Assembly (NCBI RefSeq): GCF_009569385.1
Contig: NZ_WBOF01000004.1
Location: 186,001 to 250,000, forward strand
Source: Streptomyces kaniharaensis
GTDB lineage: Bacteria; Actinomycetota; Actinomycetes; Streptomycetales; Streptomycetaceae
Reading direction: 5' to 3'
Length of the DNA: 64,000 bases
The stretch's first letter is position 1; each line of letters starts with the position of its first letter. Both the position numbers and the translations under genes were made by a program. The notes below the pieces were generated by a model. That model ran no database searches and was not told the DNA's origin. It saw only the letters and a list, made by a program, of their open reading frames with translations. Below, in pieces: positions 50,857 to 60,543 of the stretch.

Positions 50857-51062
50857 AGCTGTCTCCTTCGGACGGGCGACAACACCCCGAATCTACGGCG
50901 CGGGGCGGCCGCTGCGGAATCACTCGAAAGCGTGACATCGGCAGAGCGACAGTAGCGGCCTCGCGCTCCTTCTCCGTAGGTTCCGCGGGCGGTGCATCGC
51001 CTACGCTGGTCGGTCGCCGAGGGGAACCGGCAGGAGCGGGAAGACGAAGAGGGGGCGCGGCC

Positions 51063-51368
51063 GTGGGGGAGACGGACATCGACTGGGGGCGGGCTGCCTG
51101 CCGGGGCGTGGACCCGGATGAGCTGTTCGTCGACGGCGCCGCGCAGAACAGGGCCAAGAGCGTGTGCGTCGGGTGCCCCATCCGCACCGAGTGCCTGGCG
51201 GACGCGCTCGACCGGCGCGTCGAGTTCGGCATCTGGGGCGGAATGACCGAGCGGGAGCGGCGCGCCCTGCTCAAGCGCCGACCGACGGTGGTGTCGTGGC
51301 GGCGCCTGCTGGAGGCCGCCAGGGCCGAACACGCGCAGCGCGGCGGCGGGGAGCGGCTGGCTGGCTGA
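51063..51368 (+). CDS. WhiB-family iron-sulfur transcription factor
   Basis: 101 residues from the GTG at 51063. It has the four WhiB cysteines (RAACRGVDPDELF, then SVCVGCPIRTECLADAL, i.e. C...C-x2-C-x5-C) and the turn FGIWGGMTERERRALLKRRP. WhiB proteins bind a [4Fe-4S] cluster and sigma-factor region 4 to alter transcription. As a free-standing accessory WhiB, typical of Streptomyces plasmids and phages, it may control neighbouring or host genes. Confidence 0.95.
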   Translation: MGETDIDWGRAACRGVDPDELFVDGAAQNRAKSVCVGCPIRTECLADALDRRVEFGIWGGMTERERRALLKRRPTVVSWRRLLEAARAEHAQRGGGERLAG

Positions 51369-51702
51369 GGGCGGTCCTTGCGGCGTGCCTCCGCGCCCGG
51401 ACGAGGCCTCGGTGACGGTGCATCTTCCAGCCTGGTTTGTGCGGAAACAGGCGGCTGTTCGCTCATTCGGGGGATAACCTTGCGCCGCCCGATGGGGATT
51501 CGTCAGGATGGTGCCCTGGCTGCGCCCACGGTGCGCGGGCCCGCCGGTCATCCCCACCGTTGACCGTCCCGGGTGAACTGAGCAAACGCTCGAACCGGCA
51601 CGATGAGCATGATCGACATGAAGACGGCGTCCTGACCTGTTGGCTTGGCGTCGCACTGAGGTGGGGCGGTGCGTCACGCGAAGCCCGGTTCAAGGAGCCC
51701 CC
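51369..51702. other. Intergenic stretch before a TPR-like gene
   Basis: 334 bases with no supported gene. It holds the promoter of the gene at 51703, whose ribosome site AAGGAG is at 51692-51697. GAGCAAACGCTCG at 51578-51590 is a short fold-back. Nothing else stands out. Confidence 0.4.
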
Positions 51703-53367
51703 ATGTCCACCACCACGCGGCCCTCCGCCGACAAGCAGCGGCGCGTCCAGCGCACCCAGCCGACCCGGCTCGCCCGCCTCCTGGATGCCGAGACGCAGAT
51801 CGGCTACCAGAAGGCACTTCAGGAGGTCGCCAGCGCCAGCGAGGCCGGCCGGCTCCCCAGCCGCCTCGACCACTACGGCCTCGACCTGGCCCTGCGGATC
51901 CTGATGCAGCAGGACTACATGATGTGGAGCCCCCTCGCCGCCGGCCACCTCTGGCCGGACGTCTATCAGCCGCTGACGCAGACGCTGCCCGGCACCAGGG
52001 CCAAGCGGGCCCTGGCCGCCCTGGAGAGGGCACACCTCGCCGGCGCCCGCGAAGCGACCGAGGACGGCGACTTCCACCCCGGCGAAGTCCTCGACGCCTA
52101 CGACGAGGACGATGAAGACGACGACGAGGAGGAGGACGGTCTCGAGGACGCGGAGCCGGACAGCGCCGACGCCTCCGACGACGGCGAAGATCCGGCAGCG
52201 CCGGACACGGAGGACCTCGGGATCGCCCCGGGCCCGCAGAAGGACGCCGAGATCGCCGCTCGTTGGTGGCTGGACCGGCTCGCTGAGGACGGCGTCCTGC
52301 CCCGCTACCGGATGCCGGACCCCTACCCCGGCCGCGCCGAAGTGCCCCTCGACGCCGCGCTGGACACCCTGCGGGCCACCGCGGACGTGGAAGGCTACGA
52401 GGACGAGCTGCACCGCATCGTGGCCGCCGAGCCCCGCGACGTCGACGCCTACGCCCACCTCGGCAGCCTGGCCCTGCAACGCCACGACGGCGAGTTCGGC
52501 GATCTCATCTCCTACGTCGGCCCCACCGCCGCCGACCGCCGCCGCCACCTGAAGGAAGCGCTGGCCTGGTACGAGGCCGCCGTCGCCGTCGGCGAGGCGT
52601 CCCTCCCGATGATCTTCCACGGCCGGCTGCCCTGGTCCCAGATGGACAACCGGCCCTTCCTGCGCGCCGTCCGCGGCCTGGCCCTGACCCTGTGGCGCCT
52701 GGGCCGCTTCAACTCCGCCGAACTCGTCCTGGTCACCCTCCTCTACCTCAACCCCACCGACAACCAGGGTGCGCGCGAGCTCCTGCCCGACGTCCGCGCC
52801 CACCGCCGCTGGCACCCCGGCATCACCGAGGCCGACGACCAGCGCATCCGCAACGACGTCCTGGTCGTCGCCCGCCGACCGGTCCACACCCGCCCCGGCA
52901 GCCTGCGCACCCTGCTCACCGGCGCCGAGCAGCCCACGCCCGACGCCGTCGCCGACATCGTCCGCCGCGCCGCCGCCCAAGCCCTGGGCGCCACCTGGGA
53001 CGGACGGTCCTCCCACGTCGTCGTCGGCCACCCGGACGCCGGAATCAAGGTGACGATCGTGGCCCGGCACCAGCGCGGCCACAGCCTCACCCCGGACGAG
53101 TACTGGTGGGACGCGCACAACGCCGGCAGCGACATGGACGGCCCCGTCCTGTTCACCCTGGTCGCCGACCGCGGCTACATCGCGGTCGCCCAACTCCTGC
53201 GCGCCGACCAGCTAGCCCCCTACCGCGCCGCCGACCTCCCGCGGCGCGACCGGACCGCCTTCACCACCACCTTCATCCACGGCGACACCCGGTACGGCAC
53301 CGACCTGGCCTCGTTGATCGACCACGCGCTCGACGTCCTCCCGGCACAGCCCGGCGCCCGGACGTGA
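51703..53367 (+). CDS. Unknown 554-residue protein with acidic stretch and TPR-like core
   Basis: From the ATG at 51703 the protein has a helical N-terminus, a strongly acidic run (residues ~125-170, DEDDEDDDEEED), then paired helices (VDAYAHLGSLALQRHDGEFG, LAWYEAAVAVGEASLPMIFH, FNSAELVLVTLLYLNPTDNQ) of TPR type, and a C-terminal beta-rich domain (VLFTLVADRGYIAVAQLLRA). The TPR core resembles ST7-like sequences found in bacteria. No catalytic motif is visible. Binding or scaffold role likely. Confidence 0.6.
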   Translation: MSTTTRPSADKQRRVQRTQPTRLARLLDAETQIGYQKALQEVASASEAGRLPSRLDHYGLDLALRILMQQDYMMWSPLAAGHLWPDVYQPLTQTLPGTRAKRALAALERAHLAGAREATEDGDFHPGEVLDAYDEDDEDDDEEEDGLEDAEPDSADASDDGEDPAAPDTEDLGIAPGPQKDAEIAARWWLDRLAEDGVLPRYRMPDPYPGRAEVPLDAALDTLRATADVEGYEDELHRIVAAEPRDVDAYAHLGSLALQRHDGEFGDLISYVGPTAADRRRHLKEALAWYEAAVAVGEASLPMIFHGRLPWSQMDNRPFLRAVRGLALTLWRLGRFNSAELVLVTLLYLNPTDNQGARELLPDVRAHRRWHPGITEADDQRIRNDVLVVARRPVHTRPGSLRTLLTGAEQPTPDAVADIVRRAAAQALGATWDGRSSHVVVGHPDAGIKVTIVARHQRGHSLTPDEYWWDAHNAGSDMDGPVLFTLVADRGYIAVAQLLRADQLAPYRAADLPRRDRTAFTTTFIHGDTRYGTDLASLIDHALDVLPAQPGART

Positions 53368-53375
53368 CCACCCGC

Positions 53376-53403
53376 CCCGGCCCGGCACGACACCCGGGCC
53401 GGG
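53376..53403. terminator. Hairpin terminator
   Basis: CCCGGCCCGG at 53376-53385 pairs with CCGGGCCGGG at 53394-53403, loop of 8 nt, nine bases after the stop of the gene ending at 53367. Confidence 0.7.
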
Positions 53404-53553
53404 ACGAACGGCAGCCGCCGAACCGGGCAGCCGCTCACCGCCAGACGAAGCAGAACGCCGTGCTGCCCGACCGGCCCCGCCCCCGATACGCCGGTACCCG
53501 GATGTGCCGCGATCTCGTCACCCGTGACCACCTGGCGCTGCCATCCTGGACCG

Positions 53554-54399
53554 ATGGAGTCCGTTGAATCCGCCCTCGCCCGCCTCTGGCCGGCCGTCGT
53601 TCGTGCCGACCGCGTCGTCCTGCGCCCGGTCACGGCCCAGGACGCGCCGGTCGTGCGGGCCTTGCTGACCGACGCCCGGGTCCGCGCCTTCCTGGGCGGC
53701 CCGGCCAGCGAGGAGCGGGTGGCGACCCGGCAACGCAAGTACCCGACCACCCCCGGCGTGTGGGCGGTCGCTCCCGCCGCCGGGGGCGAGGCGATCGGCC
53801 TGGTCAGCATCACCGCGGACAGCCGGTGCGCGGACAGGGCCGAGGTCTCCTACCGGCTGCTGCCATCGGCCTGGGGCCAGGGCCTCGGGCGCGAGGCCGT
53901 GGGCGCCGCCGTCGAGTGGTGGAGCGCGGCGGTGCCCGACGGAGGCCCGCTCATCGCGGTCACCCAGGAGCGCAACACCGCCTCGCGCCGCCTGCTGGAG
54001 TCGCTGGGCATGACCGTGCTCGACACGCTCCTCGAGTTCGGCGAACCGCAGTGCCTCTACACCCCGGGCGACGAGGACACCGCGCTGCGCTGGGCCCGGG
54101 TGCTGGACGAACGCCGCGAGGACGTCGAACGTCGGCGGGGAGCCGAAGCGCGGGCGACCGCCGTCGGCCGCACGCTGCCGGACGACCTGTCCGCCCTCAC
54201 CCCCGAACGGATGGCCCGGCTCTGTCCCGCCCGGCACGGCGCCTACGGACGCATCTGCGCGCACGAGAAGGACCACACCCCCGACCTTCATCTCGGCAGA
54301 GCCGCGGACGGGGCCTGGATCGCCTGGCTGGACCGTGCCGAGCCGGCGCCCCCGGCCGGGCCCGCGGTGTCGGTCGAGCGTGGTACCACTCGTTCATGA
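53554..54399 (+). CDS. RimJ/RimL-type GNAT acetyltransferase with C-terminal extension
   Basis: 281 residues from the ATG at 53554. The first ~170 are a GNAT domain: RVVLRPVTAQDAPVVRALL, IGLVSITADSRCADRAEVSY, WGQGLGREAVGAA (acetyl-CoA loop) and QERNTASRRLLESLGMTVL. A ~100-residue helical extension with CPARHGAYGRICAHEKDH follows. The stop overlaps the next start (ATGA), so it is co-translated with the unknown 206-residue protein. Substrate unknown. Confidence 0.8.
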   Translation: MESVESALARLWPAVVRADRVVLRPVTAQDAPVVRALLTDARVRAFLGGPASEERVATRQRKYPTTPGVWAVAPAAGGEAIGLVSITADSRCADRAEVSYRLLPSAWGQGLGREAVGAAVEWWSAAVPDGGPLIAVTQERNTASRRLLESLGMTVLDTLLEFGEPQCLYTPGDEDTALRWARVLDERREDVERRRGAEARATAVGRTLPDDLSALTPERMARLCPARHGAYGRICAHEKDHTPDLHLGRAADGAWIAWLDRAEPAPPAGPAVSVERGTTRS

Positions 54400-55016
54400 C
54401 CGACTCCGCTGCACCGCCCGAGGACCTGGACCCGATCCTCCAGCTGGCCCGTACGGCCCTGGCCGACGGGGACCACGACGGCGCCGCCGAACTGTTCGAG
54501 CAGGCCGCCCGTGCCGGCACACCCGGCGTCCTGGGGAAGATCGCCGAGGCGTACGCGGAGATGTTCGACGGGCGGGCAGCGGACTGGATGAGCCGCGCCG
54601 TCGCCGCGATGAGCGTGCCGGGCGGGATCACGGTTCACCCGGGGACTCTGCGGATCATCGCGCAGCACGGTGTGCCCGAGCAGCAGGTGTGGTCGGTCAC
54701 GGTCAGGTCGTCCGACGAGGACCGCCCTGCGGTGGTCACCGCGCTGGAGGCTGCGGTGCCTCGGCTGATGCGGATCACACACGACGGCCGGGAGCTGACG
54801 GACGGCGACATGGACGCGGCCCTGGCCTCCGGCGTCGACTTCTACAGCCCGAACTACGCCGCGGTGGACACCTCCGTCCCGAAGGTGTGGCTGGACTGCA
54901 AGGACGCGGTGCTGCCGGCGATGGCCCTCGCCGTGATCCGGGTCCTGGCGGACGAGTTCGACACCGCCGGTGTCCGGCAGGCCGGGCTGTGCACCCCCGC
55001 GACGAAGGGCCCGTAG
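54396..55016 (+). CDS. Unknown 206-residue protein coupled to the GNAT
   Basis: The ATG at 54396 overlaps the GNAT stop. The N-terminus (LQLARTALADGDHDGAAELF) is TPR-like; the remainder is mixed alpha/beta (DEDRPAVVTALEAAVPRLMR, KVWLDCKDAVLPAMALAVIR). No membrane segment and no known motif. It probably works with the acetyltransferase, because the two are translationally coupled. Confidence 0.55.
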   Translation: MTDSAAPPEDLDPILQLARTALADGDHDGAAELFEQAARAGTPGVLGKIAEAYAEMFDGRAADWMSRAVAAMSVPGGITVHPGTLRIIAQHGVPEQQVWSVTVRSSDEDRPAVVTALEAAVPRLMRITHDGRELTDGDMDAALASGVDFYSPNYAAVDTSVPKVWLDCKDAVLPAMALAVIRVLADEFDTAGVRQAGLCTPATKGP

Positions 55017-55183
55017 CCCGGTCATCCCGGCCGCGGCCTCCGCGCGCCCGTTGCCGGGCCGGAGCCGGGGCAGACAGCGCCCGGACGTGCGCAGCGGGTC
55101 GAGGGGCCCTCGGACGGTGTCGGTGCCCGCGTGCATAGTGGTCGCAGGCCGACCGTGGTCCGGAGCAGAGAGCGAGCAGGTCC

Positions 55184-55978
55184 ATGAGCATCCCGAGGCG
55201 TTCCCGTGAGCGCGTGGCTGCGGTGGTGGACCCGGGCCTTCCCGCGTCGGTCGCTGCCACCGTTCACCGCCTCGCCCGTCAGCACCCCGAAGTGCTGCGG
55301 AACCCGGATGCCCCGCTGCCCCGGTGGGCCGCTGTGGACCTCGCCGAGTTGGCCCGTGGGGCCAGGAAGCAAGCGATCGTCGTCGCAGGCGCGGCCGTCG
55401 TGGTCCCGCTCCTGGTGTGGGTGCAGCGCGAGATGCAGCGGAACCTCGGCGGCGACATCATGTCGTCCGGCACCCTTCTGACCGTCATGATCGCGGTGGT
55501 CGGCGTGGCGCTAGTCATCAACGTGCTGCGGGAGTGGCACCAGGTACACACCCCCGGAGGGCGGACGACCGTCGCTCGGGAACTCGCCGAGGCCCGGGGC
55601 CGGTACTTGCTGCGCGGCACCGACCTGAGCGACGACGCCTGGGCCGCCGTCGTACGGGCGCAGCGGGCGATGAACCTGGTGCTGGCCTCAACGTGGCTGG
55701 TTTCACCGGTGGGGACGGTGGACCGCGACGCCTTCATCCAGGGGATCTGGGCGATGGCCCGGACGATGGCGAAGGACGGGAGTGCGGCATCCGGGGAGAC
55801 CTTCGCCGTTGCCATCGAGGTGTACAGTCAGCGGATCGACGAGGCCAACAAGATCAACATGGCCGAGCTGGAGGCCCGTACCCGCCCGCCGGCCGGTACC
55901 CGTTCCCCGGCCTTGGCCGAGGCTGTGAAGCGGGCCGACAGCGCGGGTGCCCACGCACTGGCGCTGGCCCGGCTCTGA
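55184..55978 (+). CDS. Unknown membrane-anchored protein
   Basis: The 264-residue protein has two transmembrane helices at residues ~63-82 (AIVVAGAAVVVPLLVWV) and ~98-116 (LLTVMIAVVGVALVINVL), flanked by Arg-rich helical regions. The C-terminal part (AVVRAQRAMNLVLASTWLVS, MARTMAKDGSAASGETFAVA) is helical. ATG at 55184 with AGCAGG upstream. Not recognised. Confidence 0.55.
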   Translation: MSIPRRSRERVAAVVDPGLPASVAATVHRLARQHPEVLRNPDAPLPRWAAVDLAELARGARKQAIVVAGAAVVVPLLVWVQREMQRNLGGDIMSSGTLLTVMIAVVGVALVINVLREWHQVHTPGGRTTVARELAEARGRYLLRGTDLSDDAWAAVVRAQRAMNLVLASTWLVSPVGTVDRDAFIQGIWAMARTMAKDGSAASGETFAVAIEVYSQRIDEANKINMAELEARTRPPAGTRSPALAEAVKRADSAGAHALALARL

Positions 55979-56125
55979 CCTTCACCGGCTCGACCTCACC
56001 GGGCCGGACCGTTGCCCCAGCCCGTCGAGGTGGGCGACTTCTGCCGATCCGCCGGTGAGCCCTCCGCTCGTCGGCACCGACGCCGTCCGTCCGGCCCTGG
56101 TCGGCCTGGCCGTCGGCGTGATCGT

Positions 56126-56560
56126 GTGAATTCCCCTGAACCTCCCCGGCGAGGAACTGGCGCAGTGCAGGATGTGGTCGTGAAGAACGGTGACGTGGAA
56201 GGCCCCGGAGTGCCGCTCAGCAGAGAAGGCGCGGTAGCCGCACTCGGTGAGGCCGCTCAGTGGTGGGGCTGCGAGGTGCCGGACGATCCGGGGGTCGGCG
56301 AACTCGCCGAGTTCCTGGACGAGGTGGCCGTCCGGCTGCGTGACCGCCAGACGGACGAGCAGCTGCGCGGCGCCGCCAAGTATCTGGCCGAGGCCACCGA
56401 AGCGCTCGGGGCCGTGGCGCGGCTCCGCGGCCTTCTGCCCGTTGTCTCGTTGTGGCACTTGCGCACTGCCGTGGCCAAGGAGCAACAGGCGCGCCTCGGC
56501 CTCCCGCATGCGGCGATTCCGCACGCGGACGCGAAGACGCTGCCCGTGACGGTGTCCTGA
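56126..56560 (+). CDS. Unknown helical protein
   Basis: The GTG at 56126 gives 144 residues; later in-frame GTGs at 56174 and 56180 are alternatives, and an ATG at 56012 seems too far up. The clear part (LSREGAVAALGEAAQWWGCE through LWHLRTAVAKEQQARLG) is helical and acidic. No family is recognised; low complexity makes the start uncertain. Confidence 0.45.
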   Translation: MNSPEPPRRGTGAVQDVVVKNGDVEGPGVPLSREGAVAALGEAAQWWGCEVPDDPGVGELAEFLDEVAVRLRDRQTDEQLRGAAKYLAEATEALGAVARLRGLLPVVSLWHLRTAVAKEQQARLGLPHAAIPHADAKTLPVTVS

Positions 56561-56712
56561 CCCCGGGTCGACGGACTGGCCGGTCGGTGCCCCCCCGGGG
56601 GGACGGCCGCGCGCTGGGTGACGCCGGCCGATCGCTCGGCGGGTGGCTGCCCCGGATGTTCGACCTGCACACGGGGTTGTAACGCCGGTGCCCTGGCCGG
56701 TCCTGGACGTGG

Positions 56713-58557
56713 TCAGCGGCGGACGGGACGGCGCTTGCGGGACGGCGCCGTTGTGCCGGGGGCGGTACGGGCGGCTGCGGTCTGGGCCGTCCGGACCGCG
56801 GCCCGCTCGGTGCGGGCCTTGATGGCGCGCTTCTTCGCAGGCACCACCCTGCCCAGGACGGCCGGCCGGGTGCCGTCGTGCTCGTCGGCGGCCCGGAGAA
56901 GGGTGCGGCTGCCGGACCGGTGGAGGGCGGCGTAAAGGCTGCGCACGTAGGCGCGGGTCCGGGCCTCCCAGGCGCGGCCGAGGATGTGGCCGATCCAGGC
57001 GGCGGCGACCATGGGACTGACGGTGTCGGCGATGAGCTGGGTCTTGTTGCGGATGCCTTCACCGCGGCCGACATGGGTCCAGGGGAAGTCGGCGCGGAAG
57101 CCGACGGCTCGGCCCAGGTCGGCGTGGGTGTGGGTGAGGCCGTCGGCCTCGCGCTTCCACCCGTACGCGGTGCCGGTCACCGTCGTGCCCGGCTCGTCGG
57201 CGGTGAAAGTCCCGCCGCCCTTGGGCCGACCGGTCAGCGGATTGATCCCGCGTACGCCGCGGGTGTTGACCTTGTGCCCCTTCTCCCAGCCCATGCACGC
57301 GGCCCAGGTGGTCCTCGGCACCGGCTTGCTGGGCCGGTAGCTGGTGAACGGCCGGGTGTAGCGCATGCACACCATGAACGCGCGGTTCTTCTTCGAGGCG
57401 GCCCCGTAGTCGGCGGCCTCGACCAGGCTGAACTTCGCGTACTCCCAGCCGGCCCCGTAGAACTCCGAGGCGATCGCCTCGACCACGTACTCGGCGGCCT
57501 TCGACTTCAAGAGGTTCGAGGACTGCTCCATGGCCACCCAGCGGATGTTGTTGTACTTGGCCTGCAGCGCCAGCGGCCAGATCACGGCTTCGGCCATGAG
57601 ACCCGTGCGCGCGTCCTTCAGCGCCGCCAGCGGGGCACGGACTTCGTCCCAAGTGGCTCCGGTGGGCGGGGCGTAGCCCTCCATGCCGTCCCCGGCGTCG
57701 TCGACCATGACGAACCCGGCCGCGGCCCCGGCCTGGCTGATCACTTCCTCGACCAGCCACAGAGCCTCCTCCGCGAGCCCGGCCAGCTTCCCGCCGGGCG
57801 AAAGCGTCTGGCACGGAGGGGACAGGATCACCGCGACCACGTAGCGCAGCGCCGGGTTCGCCGGGTCCAGGTCCGTGACCGAGGCGCAGATCCGCCGGAA
57901 CCCGGCGGCCTGCGCCGTGGCGCACGCGGCTTCGGAAAGGTCCACCCCGACCATGTCGACGGGCTCGCCGAGCACGTGGACGATGCCCTCGCACCAACCG
58001 CCGGGCCCGGCAAAGAGATTGACGACCCGGATGGGCGCGCCCGGCTTCGGCGCGTAGAGCCATTCCACCGGCCACGGCCCGGCGAGTTCTTCGCGCTCCT
58101 GGTCACTCAGCGACGCGATGTAGGCATCGCGTTCCGCGTCGTCGAGGAGGTCGACGTCGTCCACCGGCAGGCCGAGGGTCGAGCTCACCTTCGCCACCGT
58201 CACCCGGGCCGCTTCAAGGACCCAGTACGCCATGTGCGCCCGGGCCCAGATGTCGGTGCTCTCCTCCTCCAACCCGCCGCGGTACTCCCAGCCCTCGTCC
58301 TGCACCGACTCGGGCAGCCGCCACCGCCGGGCCTGGTCGATGGCCTCATACGCGGCGGTGATCTCGTCGGAGTGCGCGTCGGCCAGGGCCAACAGGGCGG
58401 CGCGCCTCGCGGCGGCGCGCTCGTGCAGCCGCTTCGCCTCCGCGAGGGGGCACGGCGGGGCCACCGCCGCGCCGCCCTCGTTGTCCATGGCCGCCGGGCC
58501 GCCGGGATCGCTGATCGTGTCGGGCGCCGGTCGGGCGCCGGGGGAGGGGACGTTCAT
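56713..58557 (-). CDS. DNA (cytosine-5) methyltransferase-like protein
   Basis: The 614-residue protein has a ~190-residue helical N-terminus, then the C5-methyltransferase motifs in order: VVNLFAGPGGWCEG (I), VILSPPCQTLSPGGK (IV, catalytic Cys), VAMEQSSNLL (VI, the Glu of ENV kept), DYGAASKKNRAFMV (VIII), and near the end DTVSPMVAAAWIGHILGRA (X). A basic tail follows. It would methylate cytosine in a specific site. No cognate restriction gene adjoins it. It is driven by promoter motif B. Confidence 0.88.
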   Translation of the reverse strand: MNVPSPGARPAPDTISDPGGPAAMDNEGGAAVAPPCPLAEAKRLHERAAARRAALLALADAHSDEITAAYEAIDQARRWRLPESVQDEGWEYRGGLEEESTDIWARAHMAYWVLEAARVTVAKVSSTLGLPVDDVDLLDDAERDAYIASLSDQEREELAGPWPVEWLYAPKPGAPIRVVNLFAGPGGWCEGIVHVLGEPVDMVGVDLSEAACATAQAAGFRRICASVTDLDPANPALRYVVAVILSPPCQTLSPGGKLAGLAEEALWLVEEVISQAGAAAGFVMVDDAGDGMEGYAPPTGATWDEVRAPLAALKDARTGLMAEAVIWPLALQAKYNNIRWVAMEQSSNLLKSKAAEYVVEAIASEFYGAGWEYAKFSLVEAADYGAASKKNRAFMVCMRYTRPFTSYRPSKPVPRTTWAACMGWEKGHKVNTRGVRGINPLTGRPKGGGTFTADEPGTTVTGTAYGWKREADGLTHTHADLGRAVGFRADFPWTHVGRGEGIRNKTQLIADTVSPMVAAAWIGHILGRAWEARTRAYVRSLYAALHRSGSRTLLRAADEHDGTRPAVLGRVVPAKKRAIKARTERAAVRTAQTAAARTAPGTTAPSRKRRPVRR

Positions 58558-58647
58558 CGTGTGCCTCTGTGCTTTCGGCCGGCCCGGGGCCGGGCGGCGG
58601 GAACGGCCCCGCTTCCGGGGCGGTCGGACCGCGGCCCGACAGTTAAG

Positions 58648-58679
58648 ACAATGCGTGAAATCGTAGAGTTAAGAAACTG
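58648..58679 (-). promoter_or_regulatory. Shared promoter motif, copy B
   Basis: Minus strand: CAGTTTCTTAACTCT, then GATTTC, then CATTGT (complement of 58648-58653), with the same 15-nt spacing as copy A. The TTAA lies on the stop codon of the gene ending at 58669. A second CTTAAC follows at once downstream. It is 84 bp before the methyltransferase start. Confidence 0.6.
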
Positions 58680-59049
58680 AACCCGGATGGGTGTGGCCAG
58701 GGGCTTCGTCCCGCAGCATCCGCTCGACCTGCTGCTCCCCGAAGGCTCCGACCAGTGCGGCGACCTGGGCTTCCAGGCCGCGGTTGTTGATCGCGCTCGC
58801 CTGCTCGTCGGCGTCGTCGTGCACGGCGTCGAAGGCGTCGAGGTCACCCAGCTCGGGATGGGCCCCGTTGTTGTAGGCGTCCGACGAGCCGCGGTGCACC
58901 ATCTCGTACACGAGCTCGCCGACGTCCGTCTCCGCCAGCCCCAGCTCCCCGGCCAGGCGGGCCAGCGCTGCGGCGCCCTGCACTTCCTGATCCGGACGCG
59001 GCGGCGTGCCGGACTCGCCGCGGTCGGCGTGCTGGCGCGAGGTGGTCAT
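58669..59049 (-). CDS. Unknown acidic 126-residue protein
   Basis: Helical and acidic protein starting MTTSRQHADRGESGTPPRPD, with LAGELGLAETDVGELVYEMV and EAQVAALVGAFGEQQVERML. Its stop TAA is embedded in promoter motif B. It is part of a run of five short minus-strand genes with 60-140 bp gaps. Not recognised. Confidence 0.6.
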   Translation of the reverse strand: MTTSRQHADRGESGTPPRPDQEVQGAAALARLAGELGLAETDVGELVYEMVHRGSSDAYNNGAHPELGDLDAFDAVHDDADEQASAINNRGLEAQVAALVGAFGEQQVERMLRDEAPGHTHPGSVS

Positions 59050-59190
59050 GCGGGCCTCCAGGGGCGAGGTCTTCTGCCGGTATCGGCGAAGCGGTGAACT
59101 GAACGGTCTGGGGTGTGCTCGACGGCACGGCCGAGGCCGCCGCGACCGGGTCGACCGGCCGAGCGCGGCCTCGGCCGCGCGGGGGTGCTG

Positions 59191-59817
59191 CTACAGCCGG
59201 GACAGCTGGGTGTAGTTGTGCTCCCCGTCGGTCCAGGCGAGCGCCTGGACGCGGTGGGCGACCGTCCGGCCGACCCAGGAACCGGCCGGACCGGGATGGG
59301 ACCGCTCGCCGGTGAGCCAGGCGTCCAGATCCCCGGCCAGGTCCCAGAGCCCGCCGGACGAATCCTCGGCGAACCACTGGGAGTTCCCGCCGCAGCCGAA
59401 TCTGTCGCGGTACTCCCAGACGCACACCAGGCGCAGCCCGGTGGCCGCGCCCAGGACGGCGAAGGCGGTGTTCACCTCCTGCTCGGTGTACCCGTCGCGG
59501 AACCGGCCCGTCAGCCGGCCGTCGGCGACGACCGGGGCGAGCGCCTCGTCGGCGTAGTGGGCCGGTGCCGGGCGGCCGTCCGATGCCGGCAGACCGGCGG
59601 ACGGCTGCGGCGACCTGGTCGGATCTGTCGGTACGCCCAGATCGGCGAGCCGCTCTCGCAACGTGGCGAGCTGCTCGGTGAGCTGCTGGGTAAGCCGTTG
59701 GCCGTCGGCGGATCCCGGGAACCCGGTGGCCATGGCCTCCTCGTAGGACGAGGCGAGGGTGTTGCTCAGGTTGTCGGCAGCGCGGTGGGCCTGCCACAAG
59801 TCGGTGGGGTCGGGCAT
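59191..59817 (-). CDS. Unknown 208-residue protein
   Basis: Starts MPDPTDLWQAHRAADNLSNT; the N-terminal third is a coiled coil, the remainder a mixed domain with Trp/Asp-rich segments (VCVWEYRDRFGCGGNSQWFA, SSGGLWDLAGDLDAWL). No known motif. A member of the minus-strand block between motifs B and C. Confidence 0.6.
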   Translation of the reverse strand: MPDPTDLWQAHRAADNLSNTLASSYEEAMATGFPGSADGQRLTQQLTEQLATLRERLADLGVPTDPTRSPQPSAGLPASDGRPAPAHYADEALAPVVADGRLTGRFRDGYTEQEVNTAFAVLGAATGLRLVCVWEYRDRFGCGGNSQWFAEDSSGGLWDLAGDLDAWLTGERSHPGPAGSWVGRTVAHRVQALAWTDGEHNYTQLSRL

Positions 59818-59910
59818 CGGGATCGCTTTCCTGGGGTGCGGGAGCGCCGACGGTCTGCGGCCCGGCGCGGATGCCGGGGCCGCTCTGGCGACGGCGGACA
59901 GTGCGGTGGT

Positions 59911-60498
59911 TCAGGCGTCGTCGTCCTCGGCGATGCTGAGATCGAACCCGAGGGCGTGGAGGCGCTCCTTGATGGCCTCGACGATGTCGCCGCCCTCCAG
60001 GTCGGGGTCCGTCATCGCGTCCAGGACAGCGTCCATCCCGGCCTGCGGGTCGGGCTCCGGAGCGCTGACGGCGGGGCGGCCGAACTCACCGGCGAGGACG
60101 GCCATGACCGTGCCGAGCATCTGGACGCGTTCCTCGACGTGCCGGTCGGCGGCCTCGTCGTGGTCGTCGTAGTCGTTGCCCAGCAGCGCCCCGTCCGGCC
60201 CGACGAAGGGGGTGATCTCGGCCCGCTGGCGGGCCAGCAGCGAGGCGTGCGCCGTGATCAAGCCGTGGACCACGTCGCGGGACGACCCTCCGGCCGGGCC
60301 CGGGGCCCCGTCCAGGCCGTGGCTGTGGCACATCGCCGCGCACTGGAGCCAGCCGGTGATTTCCTGGACGCGCTCGCTGCGCACGCGGTCCCACTGGTCG
60401 AAGGGCTGCGCGGCGACGGCGGCGAGCTCGGCGAGCGCTGCGTCGACGGCGGTGGAGTCGGCATCGCCGGGGAGTGCGGTCAGGGCGGTGGCGGTCAT
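59911..60498 (-). CDS. Unknown acidic 195-residue protein
   Basis: Starts MTATALTALPGDADSTAVDA. Mostly helical; a His/Asp-rich patch (GNDYDDHDEAADRHVEERV) might bind a metal. No recognisable family. Member of the same minus-strand block. Confidence 0.6.
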   Translation of the reverse strand: MTATALTALPGDADSTAVDAALAELAAVAAQPFDQWDRVRSERVQEITGWLQCAAMCHSHGLDGAPGPAGGSSRDVVHGLITAHASLLARQRAEITPFVGPDGALLGNDYDDHDEAADRHVEERVQMLGTVMAVLAGEFGRPAVSAPEPDPQAGMDAVLDAMTDPDLEGGDIVEAIKERLHALGFDLSIAEDDDA

Positions 60499-60543
60499 CG
60501 GATTCCTCAGGGTGGGCGTCGCGCGGTCGGCGCGGACGGCGGT